A stretch of DNA of 64,000 nucleotides from Pseudomonadota bacterium. Lineage in GTDB: Bacteria > Myxococcota_A > Polyangia > Polyangiales > Polyangiaceae. Below the pieces are notes generated by a model. It ran no database searches. It was not told where the DNA came from and saw only the letters and a list, made by a program, of their open reading frames with translations. Made by a program: the position numbers and the translations under genes. Positions within the stretch are counted from its first letter, which is position 1; every line of letters starts with the position of its first letter. This document shows, one piece after another, positions 51,604-60,615 of the stretch. The stretch covers positions 119,184 to 183,183 of the forward strand of contig JAEYYX010000084.1 of the NCBI GenBank assembly GCA_023428245.1, written 5' to 3'.

Positions 51604-54600
51604 TCCAGGATGGCAGCCCACGACTCGATGTTAGAAGCGATCTTGGGTGGCGCCAAGTTCAGCGACTCGAAGCTCGTCTGGAAGTTGAGGTCGGAGCGGC
51701 TGGTGGTAGTGCTCGTCGTCTGGAACGTGAGCTGCATCTGAGGAATGCTCGCGCCGCCTCCCACGCGCGCTCTCGAGCCAGCTGCGAGGGAGCCTGAGCC
51801 TTCGGAGACGTCATAACAAGAAGGTGCGAACTCGACGGCGACGCCGAATACGACTGATGACGGATCGAGCCCGAGCTGAGCCGCTGTTCTCTTGTCGTAG
51901 GTGCTCCCTGCGACTTTCAGGGCGTCTTGTCCGCCTTTAGCAAGGTCCTCCGTCTCCTTCGGGATGAGATAGTCCATCCCGTAGATGGCGCCTTCGCCGC
52001 TTCCACAGGCGACTGCCGCTGCATTGGAGGGGGGGGGCGGAGTGTAGGTCGAGAAGTAAAGGACACCTCCGAAGAGTTCGAGCGGGCCCAGCACGTGCTC
52101 GCCGTTCGGAGTACCGCCGCTACCAGTGATGCCGAGGGGCTTGTACCAATTCACTCTGGCATTGAACCCGGTGCCCTCATCGTTGACCGCCTCGGTGAGG
52201 GACCAGACGTATTGGAGCTCGAGGGGAGAGGAGAGATTCTGTTCACCTGTCGCGATCGCTATGGTTACCTGATCGCGCGCGTCGATCGATAACGTCGGCC
52301 TCGTGGAAATAGGCGAACTAATCTCGTGAGGACGTGAGTTCTTTTCCGGATGCGCTCCAAAGGCGTCGAAGAAGAGCCTGAGCTTCCAGCTCTGGGGGTT
52401 CGAGTCGGAGAGGTCGAGCTTGTACAGGGTACCGTCCCGATCTCCAATGAAAACTCGGTCCGCAATGGTCCCAGTGCCAGCGGGGTAAGCGGCGGGGACG
52501 CCCGTCAGCGGGGCGTCGATCGGGGCATCACCGTCCTTGTGGACGAGGCTCGCTGAGATGGTTCCTGCGGCTGCGGCGGTGCGCCGGAATGAGCGAATGA
52601 CTTCCCCGGTGTCGAGGCGCACGACAGTGAGCGAACGGGCTGGTTCGTCAGCTGCGTAACAGCGCGTCCGCTCTCTTGGGGAGTAGGCCGAGGGGATGTG
52701 CCCCCAGTCCGCGCTGGTACTCTGCCGGACGCAACTGCCGGTCAGGTGCGCAGCATCGCCGCCGGGCAGGATTGCCACAGCGACCTCTTTGAGCACCCCT
52801 CCGACGTTCATGTTCACTGTGGTGATGATCGGAGTGCCCCCTTTACCAAAGAGGGGAGAAGGAGAAGCCGCGTTGTCTTTCGTGATCTGCCAGAGGAAGC
52901 GCGGGCCGGTCGTCGAATGGGGAGTGACGTCGGTGATGTCGAGAGCGAAATAGCCGCTTCCCGCTTCTCCGAAGCTCTGGACGAGGATCGTGCGCCAGGT
53001 GTTGCTGCTCGCGGTCGCGTCAGCGATGCCGCGCTCGAGCCTATAAGGATAAGCGCCCGCTTCTCCTCCGGTCGCGGCTACTGCGACGACGTCTTGAACG
53101 ACAGCGACACCGTCCAGGAGCTTCAAACGCGATCCAGGGTACTCGCTGGCCAAGCTCGGCAGGACTGCCGGCGGAATGAACGAGAACTTCTCATTCGCAG
53201 CATCGGGACTCGTCGGTGCGTCGTCCGTGTGATTCGGCGACACCATAAAGCCGTGGAGCTGGCCGTCGTTCGTCGAGACGTAGGCCATCATCGGGCGCTT
53301 GTTGTTCTGTTCGGCGAAGAGGTCGTAGGTCTCATCCTGGACGATTGCTGAGGGGCGATTCACGATCGTCGGCGTCGAGTGCAGGACGTCCCCGAGCACG
53401 CTGCAATCTTTGCTGCCAGGGGACGCACAGCGATGGCGCGTGCCTGTATGGTCCATCTCATAGCCGAGAGTCCATTTGACGATGCGGTCCCGGCACTCGA
53501 CGGTTTGGCTTGCGCCGAGGCCGTCGCAGGCCGGGATCGTAGTGGGCGTGGTGGCGCCACCCGAGATGGCTGAGAAGGGGATCCGATCGGCTATGCTTGG
53601 GCCTTTGGCGTACTCTTGGAGCCCTGTCAGGCTCCCGAGTCCGTCGTTGGCGGAGCCGATATGGGGGCGAATCGTCCGATCGGAGCGGCCGTCGGTTTCG
53701 ACGAAGGTAATGAACGTTCGGTTAGCGAGGGAAGAGGAGTCTTTGGAGATGTTGTGATTGAAGTCGTCGCCGTCCGCCTCGGACTTCGGCTGTTCGACTG
53801 GGACGCCTGCGGGGCAGGTCCAGCGCAGCCGCTCAATGTTGCCGTGCCAGAGGCCCTGACCCGAGCTGTAAGAGGTCAGAAGCCGCAGCGCTTTCACACT
53901 CGCATTCTCTGCGGCGCCGACCCCGGGGGAACGAACCGGGCGGGTCGCGCTGGCCGTACGGCGCACGATGGCTCCGAGTACGTCGCTCAACGCGCCTCGG
54001 AGGGTCGCCTGGTCGTTGCCGAAGAAGGCCAAGTTGCTCGAGCCGTCTTTGCGCCCGTAGTAGGCCATCTCGTGGAGGCGGCAGCAGATCTCGAGCTCCT
54101 TATCTCCTGCGGTATTGGCGCAGAGACCGCTCGGACTTGTGATGTCCGTGTCGGTGAGCTCCGTGCAGTCGTGACCAGTCTTCGTCGTCGGCGTCGCGAA
54201 GCCGACGACATGGGTGTAGACGCGCTGGCCCGTATGCGGATCGCCGTGCGCGTCGGTCAAGTTTCCTTCCTTGAGCCCCTTGATGATCTCGGCGGGGTCC
54301 TTGAATGGGCACTGGCCGTCGAGAGGGCTCGGCGGTGTCCCACCAGGGTTCACTGTCGCAGTGCAGGAAGGACGCAGGTCGAGGTTCGGCTCGCCGTCCG
54401 TGAGCAGAATGATATGTTGTTCACGACAACCGCCTTGGACGTAGCGATCGTACCTAGGGCTGTACTTGAGCGACGAATTCGTAGGGTCGTCGGAGTCATC
54501 GTCCCAGAGAAAAGCGACGGCGTCGGACAGCGCGCCGGCGATAGGAGAAGCGCCAAAGGGGCGAGTGCTGAGGAGGACGTCTTTGATCCGGCTATGGACG

Positions 54601-55427
54601 GTAGCCTGAGAGCCCGCTTCCGGATCTCCAAAGGTGATCATCTTGCCTTCCCAAGCGGGGGCCGCGCCGTTGCGCACGCCGACCTCCATGTTCTGGGGCG
54701 CTTCGCAATAGACGGGCCGGCCCGTCGCGGATCCGCCGAAGAAATAGCTAAATCCGCCGCTTACCCCGCTCGACCAGGCGGGCTGGAAGCCTACTCCGCT
54801 CAAGTAGCCGGTGCCGGAATCGGGGAGCGGATCGAGGGTCATCAGCCCGAAACGCACGATGGACGTGAACGAGTCGATCAGCCCGTCGCCCGCCATGACG
54901 AAGCTCGTGGAGCAGTCCGCGTCGGTCATTCGATTACGGAAGGAGGGACGAACGAACTCGAACGGATTTCCGGCGGGAGCTATGCCAGGGCGGACCTGGC
55001 AGTTGCCACTCATCGGGAGGTGGTAAGCGGTTCGATAGTTCGTGTCCGAAGGCGCTATCCCCCCAGGAAGCTGAAACTCGTTCGCAAACGAGGGAGTTCT
55101 GCGTGAGATGGTCTCGCAGCGGTACTGACTGATCCCGCCTCCGAGCACCTCGATGAGCTCAATCCAGCGGCTTTTCTCGCTCGCATTGTCGAGGTTCGGG
55201 TTGCAGCTGGGTTCGAGCTTCTTGCCGTCCGCGTCGACGGCGAGGCCCGTTCGGTACTCCATCGAGCCCGAGCTATCGACGATGAGCAGGACGTTGGGCT
55301 CTCGAATCGTGGGTTCGGGGTCCTGTGCCCATGCGATGGACGGCGAAAGAGCTCCGAGCGGAGCGAGTAGCCAGACGATGGAGGAAAGACGAGCCTTCAT
55401 GATCAAAGGACGAGAGCGAAAAATCAT
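51600..55427 (-). CDS. pilY1: PilY1-type tip adhesin/mechanosensor (vWA plus beta-propeller)
   Basis: 1275 residues from the ATG at 55427, where a GGAGG sits 7 bp upstream; the frame upstream to 55652 is shadow. After a signal peptide (WLLAPLGALSPSIAWA) a vWA domain begins with NVLLIVDSSGSMEYRTG, whose DSSGS is the MIDAS metal site (Asp51). The C-terminal half has a PilC/PilY1-like propeller: FSFIPPAVLPSLASEYP-type start, VRLDTGEVIRSFRRTAAAA, DRVFIGDRDGTLYKLDLSD. PilY1 sits at the pilus tip with minor pilins and takes part in adhesion and assembly. It is the fifth gene of the operon; the coupled lipoprotein follows. Confidence 0.9.
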   Translation of the reverse strand: MIFRSRPLIMKARLSSIVWLLAPLGALSPSIAWAQDPEPTIREPNVLLIVDSSGSMEYRTGLAVDADGKKLEPSCNPNLDNASEKSRWIELIEVLGGGISQYRCETISRRTPSFANEFQLPGGIAPSDTNYRTAYHLPMSGNCQVRPGIAPAGNPFEFVRPSFRNRMTDADCSTSFVMAGDGLIDSFTSIVRFGLMTLDPLPDSGTGYLSGVGFQPAWSSGVSGGFSYFFGGSATGRPVYCEAPQNMEVGVRNGAAPAWEGKMITFGDPEAGSQATVHSRIKDVLLSTRPFGASPIAGALSDAVAFLWDDDSDDPTNSSLKYSPRYDRYVQGGCREQHIILLTDGEPNLDLRPSCTATVNPGGTPPSPLDGQCPFKDPAEIIKGLKEGNLTDAHGDPHTGQRVYTHVVGFATPTTKTGHDCTELTDTDITSPSGLCANTAGDKELEICCRLHEMAYYGRKDGSSNLAFFGNDQATLRGALSDVLGAIVRRTASATRPVRSPGVGAAENASVKALRLLTSYSSGQGLWHGNIERLRWTCPAGVPVEQPKSEADGDDFNHNISKDSSSLANRTFITFVETDGRSDRTIRPHIGSANDGLGSLTGLQEYAKGPSIADRIPFSAISGGATTPTTIPACDGLGASQTVECRDRIVKWTLGYEMDHTGTRHRCASPGSKDCSVLGDVLHSTPTIVNRPSAIVQDETYDLFAEQNNKRPMMAYVSTNDGQLHGFMVSPNHTDDAPTSPDAANEKFSFIPPAVLPSLASEYPGSRLKLLDGVAVVQDVVAVAATGGEAGAYPYRLERGIADATASSNTWRTILVQSFGEAGSGYFALDITDVTPHSTTGPRFLWQITKDNAASPSPLFGKGGTPIITTVNMNVGGVLKEVAVAILPGGDAAHLTGSCVRQSTSADWGHIPSAYSPRERTRCYAADEPARSLTVVRLDTGEVIRSFRRTAAAAGTISASLVHKDGDAPIDAPLTGVPAAYPAGTGTIADRVFIGDRDGTLYKLDLSDSNPQSWKLRLFFDAFGAHPEKNSRPHEISSPISTRPTLSIDARDQVTIAIATGEQNLSSPLELQYVWSLTEAVNDEGTGFNARVNWYKPLGITGSGGTPNGEHVLGPLELFGGVLYFSTYTPPPPSNAAAVACGSGEGAIYGMDYLIPKETEDLAKGGQDALKVAGSTYDKRTAAQLGLDPSSVVFGVAVEFAPSCYDVSEGSGSLAAGSRARVGGGASIPQMQLTFQTTSTTTSRSDLNFQTSFESLNLAPPKIASNIESWAAILE

Positions 55428-56149
55428 AGTGCGCCTCCTGTTAGATTGGGCGCGACGGGACCGATCAGCGCATGGGCGCGCACGCCGGCTTGCACCGCGG
55501 AAGCGTTCTCGCCGGCCGAACAAATCGTACTGCCGGCGGCGGGCCGTGGGCGCAAGAGACCGAACGAAGTGAGTACGACGCGACGATAGCCGGATACGCC
55601 CACCTGGCTTCCGGCCACATTCACACTCTGCCCATCTGTCATCTCGACCCAAAAGCGCCCCTCGATGAGCGATTCACCGGCTACCACTCCCTCAATCGGC
55701 CCAAAGGATCCCGCCGGGGTGTGATCGAGGACCGGCTTGCCTGTGCCGGGATTCGCCGCCGATGGGAGTGCGTTCCTCGTGAATTGGTCGATCACCGTAT
55801 CCTCGAACACTCGGCAGTAGGGGCGGACCGCGGGCGGGCCGGCTGCGGGCGCAGTCGCCATCGCACATTGATCGCGAACCGGCGTGGCGCCACGTGCGAT
55901 CTCGTCATGGATCCATGCCTCGTTCGGGACCGAGAGCTGAGCTGTGGCGGCGATGATCCCAAACTCCGCTAGGTATTGTCCTTGGGAAGCTGCCCGGGCG
56001 AAGCCACTCGCCTGATCGACGAGGGCCGCCGAGCGCATGCTAAAGACGCCGAGTCCGGTCACGAGCATGATCGCCATGACGACGACGAAGAGGGCAGCGC
56101 CTCGCTCATTCGTGCGCGCCGGACCGTCGAAATCCTTGTTAGGGGTCAT
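55424..56149 (-). CDS. pilX: PilX-type minor pilin assembly protein
   Basis: 241 residues. The N-terminus NERGAALFVVVMAIMLVTGL is the PilX/PilX_N type: a charged start, an Arg-Gly-Ala-Ala motif and a hydrophobic helix that packs in the pilus tip. The rest is an extended pilin-like head with Cys pairs (DQCAMATA, PYCRVFEDT) and a closing VSGYRRVVLTSFGLLRPR. It overlaps both neighbours by 4 bp (ATGA). The position between PilW and PilY1 is the usual one in pil minor-pilin clusters. Assignment to PilX rests on position and the N-terminal helix. Confidence 0.82.
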   Translation of the reverse strand: MTPNKDFDGPARTNERGAALFVVVMAIMLVTGLGVFSMRSAALVDQASGFARAASQGQYLAEFGIIAATAQLSVPNEAWIHDEIARGATPVRDQCAMATAPAAGPPAVRPYCRVFEDTVIDQFTRNALPSAANPGTGKPVLDHTPAGSFGPIEGVVAGESLIEGRFWVEMTDGQSVNVAGSQVGVSGYRRVVLTSFGLLRPRPAAGSTICSAGENASAVQAGVRAHALIGPVAPNLTGGAL

Positions 56150-57423
56150 TGCCAGAGCGCTCCTTGGGCGTTGCGGGTGGCGACCGTTGCCGACAGTGTA
56201 CGCACTCGCGCAAACCTCCCGGTGCCGAGCGCGACGCGGTAGAGACCCGGTCCGGGCGTGATGTTCTGAGTTCGATCGGCTGCCCGCGTGCGCACCGAGA
56301 GGCGCGGACGGACTGCGCGGATGAAATGGGGGCCTTGGTTTGGCTGGGGGATGGGCTGGACCTTCGCGTAGTTGTCGATCAGATCATCGCCTTCCGGGTA
56401 GCGAGTGAGCGCCAACGTCGCGGGGTTGGTGACGGCAGTGAGTCCGAGGCGAAAGTCAACCGCGTACTCTGCGACGATTTGCTGGCTCCCCTCGAACGCT
56501 GCTCCGGTTTGCGGATTGATCTCCTCCCGGACCAGGTCCAAGCGAGCCTCGTCTTCGTTGGCGGCGAGGTCCAAGTCGATGAACGCGTTCGAGGCACGAA
56601 GGGCATCGTCGAGTCGGTAGTCGATGATGTTGACGACATTGACGGAAACGCCGGCGCCGTGCCCGCGGATCCCGCACATCTTGTTCGCGCTCTCGTAGAC
56701 GATGTTCAAGGCTGAATTGTTGAGGGTGACGACAGGGGCAAGGGTGGTTGCGTTGATCGTGGCTTCTTGAATGATGCCGTATTGTTGTTCGCCCTCGGCG
56801 TTGACGATGCGCAGGGCGCGTCCCACGGGGAACGCGGCCTGGATCAAGCTCTCCGCGTTGGAGGCTCCCGGAACGTAGCCGAGCCGGATCATGGCGCTCG
56901 AACGGGGCTCGAGGTGAATCGAGACTGTGGCAGCCCCAGGCGGGGTCACGCTTCGCGCCGGGAATTGGTCTGCGGTTTGGTAGTTTCCGTAGAGGCGCAG
57001 ATGGTCGGGGGTGAGCGAGTTGTCTGCAAGGAACTGAGCCCCGGCAGCCTGAAGCGTGCTCCCGCCCGCTCCGCGCGTGATGTACAAGAGACCCATGTCC
57101 GCGAGGGTGGGGAAACCGCTCCAGCCACCGCCGGTGAGCGTGGGCGTGCGCGGGCAGCGGCTCGGGTCCATTCTCAGGTTCGGCGAGGCCAGAAAGCCGG
57201 CTCGGGTGAGGTCGGCTTTGAGCCGTTCGAAACCGATGACCGCGCCCATCGTGGCGTCTGAGAGGCGCGACTCGCTTTGGAAGAAGCGAGAGACGTCGCG
57301 GGTCAACATGAACACGAAGATGGACAAGAAGAGGCCCGCCGACAGCGCCACCATCAACTCAATGAGGGTGAAACCGCGCCCTTGGTGGCGCGAAGAGCGT
57401 TGGGTGGAGAGCTTGTCGGTCAT
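56146..57423 (-). CDS. pilW: PilW-type minor pilin
   Basis: 425 residues. A class-III prepilin signal has its cleavage Gly at 17: RGFTLIELMVALSAG, with the conserved Glu at +5. Downstream parts include FLTRDVSRFFQSESRLSDAT-like helix sequence and a large beta head (DHLRLYGNYQTADQF, GDDLIDNYAKVQPIPQPNQG). Length is longer than typical PilW (about 270-350) but the order next to PilV and PilX is the common minor-pilin layout. Minor pilins prime and cap the type IV pilus. Both ends overlap neighbours by 4 bp. Confidence 0.88.
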   Translation of the reverse strand: MTDKLSTQRSSRHQGRGFTLIELMVALSAGLFLSIFVFMLTRDVSRFFQSESRLSDATMGAVIGFERLKADLTRAGFLASPNLRMDPSRCPRTPTLTGGGWSGFPTLADMGLLYITRGAGGSTLQAAGAQFLADNSLTPDHLRLYGNYQTADQFPARSVTPPGAATVSIHLEPRSSAMIRLGYVPGASNAESLIQAAFPVGRALRIVNAEGEQQYGIIQEATINATTLAPVVTLNNSALNIVYESANKMCGIRGHGAGVSVNVVNIIDYRLDDALRASNAFIDLDLAANEDEARLDLVREEINPQTGAAFEGSQQIVAEYAVDFRLGLTAVTNPATLALTRYPEGDDLIDNYAKVQPIPQPNQGPHFIRAVRPRLSVRTRAADRTQNITPGPGLYRVALGTGRFARVRTLSATVATRNAQGALWQ

Positions 57424-58067
57424 TGCGAGGTCTGACGGATCGCGGAGGTCGAGTAGACGAAGTGGAAGTTGTCGACCTCGGTCTCGTCCGCCGCTGTAGT
57501 GCCGGGGGCAAACGGAGCGAAGGTGTCGGGTTTGGCTGCTAAGGAGCAGTAGTTCTGCTGGGTCCAGTCGTGTCCGAACCTAGGCCAGAAGACACGCACA
57601 TCAGCCCGAATCAGACCGCTCCCCTGAGCTCGGATTAGGCGTGTGAGTCGAATGTGTGTGCAGAAGACCGTCTGTTCGGCGTCCGTGGTGAAGTTTCCGA
57701 GCGCGTCGAAGGACGCTCCCATGGTTCCTACCGTCGCCGGTAGGAACCAAGGAGCCGTGCCCAAGTCTCCGAGGGCGACCTGCTTGACCCAGTTCGTCTG
57801 TGCCAGGCCGATCACGTCGTTTTGGATTGTCCATTGGGTCGCATCGACGGCGAGCTCTTCATGCCAGGTCTTGGCAATGGCATTCGCGATGGCGAGGTTC
57901 TTCGCGTGGCGATTCGACGCGCTGGTGGCAGCTTGCATGGCCGAGATGCCCGTGATGCCGATCGCGAATACCCCCATGGCCATGACGAGCTCGATGACCG
58001 TGTATCCACCTTGGCGCTCGAGGCGCGCGCGGGCGCGCCGAGCTGGAACACCCTCGGCCCGCCTCAT
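57420..58067 (-). CDS. pilV: PilV-type minor pilin
   Basis: 215 residues. A class-III signal cleaves after Gly21: RQGGYTVIELVMAMGVFAIG with Glu +5. The rest has a small head with a few Cys and a CS-type disulfide region (VFCTHIRLTRLIRAQGSGLI). Pilin-like proteins with this order next to FimU and PilW are PilV in other genomes. The exact name could also be PilE-type; assignment is by position and the prepilin peptidase motif. It overlaps fimU and pilW by 4 bp each. Confidence 0.83.
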   Translation of the reverse strand: MRRAEGVPARRARARLERQGGYTVIELVMAMGVFAIGITGISAMQAATSASNRHAKNLAIANAIAKTWHEELAVDATQWTIQNDVIGLAQTNWVKQVALGDLGTAPWFLPATVGTMGASFDALGNFTTDAEQTVFCTHIRLTRLIRAQGSGLIRADVRVFWPRFGHDWTQQNYCSLAAKPDTFAPFAPGTTAADETEVDNFHFVYSTSAIRQTSQ

Positions 58068-58777
58068 GGCTCCTCCCTTACGGCCCTCGCGGCACCATTC
58101 GGTGGGATGGCCGCGTAACGAACAACTCCTTCGGGATCGACGATGTTGATTCGGGCGGTTCCGCGCATGTCCGAAAACGGGACGGTCGCGATGGCGGCGG
58201 GGCTTCCTCCACCTCGGATGAAGGTGCGGCCACCGGGAGTGAAACAGACGTCGGTCGTCGCGAGTGATGTGGCGACGCCGGCTGCGTCACGGAAGAGCAT
58301 ATCTGTTGTGAAGTTCCCTCCATCGATGATGGTCAGCGTGGAGAGCAGTTGGCTCGTTGTTGCGCTCGGTGCCCAGCGGGTCAGGTCGATGGTGCAGCTA
58401 TTGACGGGCATCGTCGCACACCCGACTCCCTGCGCTGCTGCCAGTCCCTGGATCGCTTCGAGCATCGTGAGCGTGCCCGTCGTCTGGTCGTAGCGGACGA
58501 GCGTCGCGGCGCCGCGTCCGAGCGCGTTCAGGCGCGCGCTCCGATACAGCATCGCGACTTGGTCCGCGAAACCGCGGGCGCGGTTCGCTGTTGCGCGCTT
58601 GGAGATGCCGGGGAGGGCGATGGCGGCGAGTAGAGTGATCACGAGCACGACAACGAGCACCTCCATGACCGTGAATCCGCGCGCCCGGCGTGCGCGGGGA
58701 TAAGGCACTTGGGAGCGCGCTCCGTCTTTGGGCGGAGTCCGCTCTCCTTGCGCCGTCTGGTCGTGCCCTTTGATCAT
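58064..58777 (-). CDS. fimU: FimU/GspH-type minor pilin
   Basis: 237 residues from ATG 58777, where GAGG is 7 bp upstream. A long basic leader ends at Gly34 before FTVMEVLVVVLVITLLAAIA, a prepilin site with Glu +5. A GspH/FimT-like head follows (ADQVAMLYRSARLNALGRGA, TDVCFTPGGRTFIRGGG, INIVDPEGVVRYAAIPPN). It is the first gene of a coupled run fimU-pilV-pilW-pilX-pilY1-lipoprotein. A near-consensus sigma-54 promoter lies just upstream. The leader of 34 residues is longer than usual. Confidence 0.85.
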   Translation of the reverse strand: MIKGHDQTAQGERTPPKDGARSQVPYPRARRARGFTVMEVLVVVLVITLLAAIALPGISKRATANRARGFADQVAMLYRSARLNALGRGAATLVRYDQTTGTLTMLEAIQGLAAAQGVGCATMPVNSCTIDLTRWAPSATTSQLLSTLTIIDGGNFTTDMLFRDAAGVATSLATTDVCFTPGGRTFIRGGGSPAAIATVPFSDMRGTARINIVDPEGVVRYAAIPPNGAARAVREEP

Positions 58778-58797
58778 GAAAGACCTCGTCTCTAGGG

Positions 58798-58813
58798 TGC
58801 AAGCTCCGTGCCC
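58798..58813 (-). promoter_or_regulatory. Sigma-54-type (-24/-12) promoter for the minor-pilin operon
   Basis: The minus strand reads GGGCACG, four bases, TTGCA, which matches TGGCACG-N4-TTGCA in all but the first base. Spacing is right for -24 GG and -12 GC. The predicted start of transcription is about 10 bp upstream of the fimU ATG, a very short leader. In Myxococcus pilA is sigma-54 dependent, which is consistent. Confidence 0.65.
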
Positions 58814-58971
58814 CTCGAGCTTTGGTCCGGACCCACTCCTACGGAAAGGATACATGAAGGGTTCCAAAAGTTTACAGTTTTCGGGGGGCGGCGCGCGGCC
58901 GCTCGACACACCCGCCTACACGCAACCCTTGCAACGTCTATGAAAATCTTGCGGTCGGCCCCCTGTTCGCT

Positions 58972-60081
58972 ATGGGGGCGTCGGTGCCTCGCGCTCGGCT
59001 GCTTCAATACCTGGTTCATTACCTGGTCCTCTTCGAAGGGCTCGCCTGTTCCAAGGGCCCGCTCGACGGCGAGAAGGAGCCAGCCTTGGCTCAGGCGCCG
59101 GAGGCTGCGTGTGCAGCGGACGCCGCGCAGAGGCTCCCGGAGCTCCCGTCACCGCTCCACGGATTCTGTCTGCCCCAGGCAGCAGACGTTCGACGTTTTG
59201 GGCTCGGGCGCGGTGCGGGTCTTCATGCTGTCTGTCAGGAGATGCTGGGGGACTCCTGCGAGTCGTCCAGGACGAGCGGTCTCCGTGCTGTCTCGGTTGC
59301 TGAGCTTCGCGATCCGATGAACCCTTACCGCGAGCTTCGCGCGACGATCTTCGAGTTCGATGATGTGCGCGGCGCGTTTGGTTTCGTCCAAGACCGCAGT
59401 TTGGGGCCCGACGGAGACGCTCCGAGCGAGGCGAGTATCATCGAGGTGTCCGGCGCGCGCGCCTATGTCCATCATAACACTTTGCGCATTTGGCGAGGAC
59501 GCCGCGCTCTGGAGGTCCGCTACATCGCAGAGGATCGGTCGAAGGGTGAGGTTCAAGCTCAGGCAAGGGAGCTCTTGCCCGAGGTCGCTCGGACGGCCGC
59601 GCCGAGCTTGGATGCTGCCCTGCAGGTGCCCTACGAAATCCGCTTTTTCGAAGAAGATCCCGAGGTGGCGCGGCTCGCACCAGCACATCTCATTCCGTCC
59701 GCTTTGGGCTTATCTCAGACGGGGGGGGGCGCATCAGCTGACCTTCTCGACCGCCACGGACCATATCGGGCGCTCCTGTTTCCCCGCGTCGACGAGCCTT
59801 CGGCGAAAGACCTCATGCGGACGATCCAATGGGGTTTGAGCGCGCCTCCGGTTGGAAAAAATACAGGCATTTTGCGCGCCCGGCGTTTGCGCCCTGAAGC
59901 AGAGCCCGAGTCCTGGTATTTTTACCGTGTTGGACGTTTGGTAGTGGGGGTGGGGCCGCTCCCCGAGGGGTTCCGCAAGGAACCCAGGGAGCCTGAGAAG
60001 GCGACCATGGAAGCTCGGCTTGCCCGACTGGTCCGCCGCGCGCATGCCTATCCGCCGCCGGCCCAGGCGCTTCGGCGCTGA
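58972..60081 (+). CDS. Putative secreted protein, unknown function
   Basis: 369 residues from ATG 58972. A hydrophobic start (LLQYLVHYLVLFEGLAC) ends at a possible lipobox Cys26. The body alternates strands and helices: ADVRRFGLGRGAGLHAVCQE, PYRELRATIFEFDDVRGAFG, RAYVHHNTLRIWRGRRALEV, WYFYRVGRLVVGVGPLPEGF. The F-D-V/A-R-G-A-F-G pattern together with YxxFxxxxxAxG recalls DUF6599-type proteins, but this is a guess. It is divergent from the pilin operon, 194 bp apart. Function is unknown. Confidence 0.55.
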   Translation: MGASVPRARLLQYLVHYLVLFEGLACSKGPLDGEKEPALAQAPEAACAADAAQRLPELPSPLHGFCLPQAADVRRFGLGRGAGLHAVCQEMLGDSCESSRTSGLRAVSVAELRDPMNPYRELRATIFEFDDVRGAFGFVQDRSLGPDGDAPSEASIIEVSGARAYVHHNTLRIWRGRRALEVRYIAEDRSKGEVQAQARELLPEVARTAAPSLDAALQVPYEIRFFEEDPEVARLAPAHLIPSALGLSQTGGGASADLLDRHGPYRALLFPRVDEPSAKDLMRTIQWGLSAPPVGKNTGILRARRLRPEAEPESWYFYRVGRLVVGVGPLPEGFRKEPREPEKATMEARLARLVRRAHAYPPPAQALRR

Positions 60082-60135
60082 CCTCGTGGCGCACGGGGCC
60101 GCAGGGACTTGGGGGGGACTCGTCCTTGGTCCGGG

Positions 60136-60615
60136 TCAGTCGGTGCGCTCGATGACGTGGAAGCCGAAGGGTGACTCGACGACGTCCGCCACCTCACCGA
60201 CCTCGAGGGCGAACGCCGCATCGGCGAAGGGCTTTACCATGTCCGTACGTTTGAAGATTCCGAGAGAACCGCCGTCTTGTGCTGAACCTCGATCGTCGGA
60301 AAACTCCTCGGCGAGCTTGCCGAGGTCCTCGCCATTCAGCACTCGCTCGAGGAGCTCTTCCGCGAACTCGCGCGCTTCGCTCTTGTTTCGCTCGATGAAT
60401 GGGGACGCGCTCGATGCTCCTTTGAAGGAGATCAAGATATGGCGAGCGCCAATCTCTGCGGGGCCTTTTTGGACCGTCGTGGGCGTAGCCTCGGGTTCGG
60501 GGGGAAGTGGGAGCTCTGGAGGCGTGCCGGGGCCCCCATAGGTCGAGACGACACAACTCGCGCAGCCGAGCGCGGCGATGAGGAACAGGCTCAGGGCGCG
60601 GGTGGAGGGACTCAT
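60136..60615 (-). CDS. Parvulin-type peptidyl-prolyl isomerase lipoprotein
   Basis: 159 residues. A signal with Cys at 18 and 21 (LFLIAALGCASC) suggests a lipoprotein. A Pro-rich linker (GTPPELPLPPEPEATPTTV) leads to a full parvulin domain: ARHILISFKGASSASPF with the catalytic-site His, FAEELLERVLNGEDLGKLAE, EFSDDRGSAQDGGSLGIFKR and ADVVESPFGFHVIERTD. It should aid folding of periplasmic or outer-membrane proteins. Unlike the other parvulin in this window its active-site signatures are complete. Its ATG overlaps the MaoC-type stop by 4 bp, so it is made from the same transcript as an unrelated enzyme. Confidence 0.87.
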   Translation of the reverse strand: MSPSTRALSLFLIAALGCASCVVSTYGGPGTPPELPLPPEPEATPTTVQKGPAEIGARHILISFKGASSASPFIERNKSEAREFAEELLERVLNGEDLGKLAEEFSDDRGSAQDGGSLGIFKRTDMVKPFADAAFALEVGEVADVVESPFGFHVIERTD

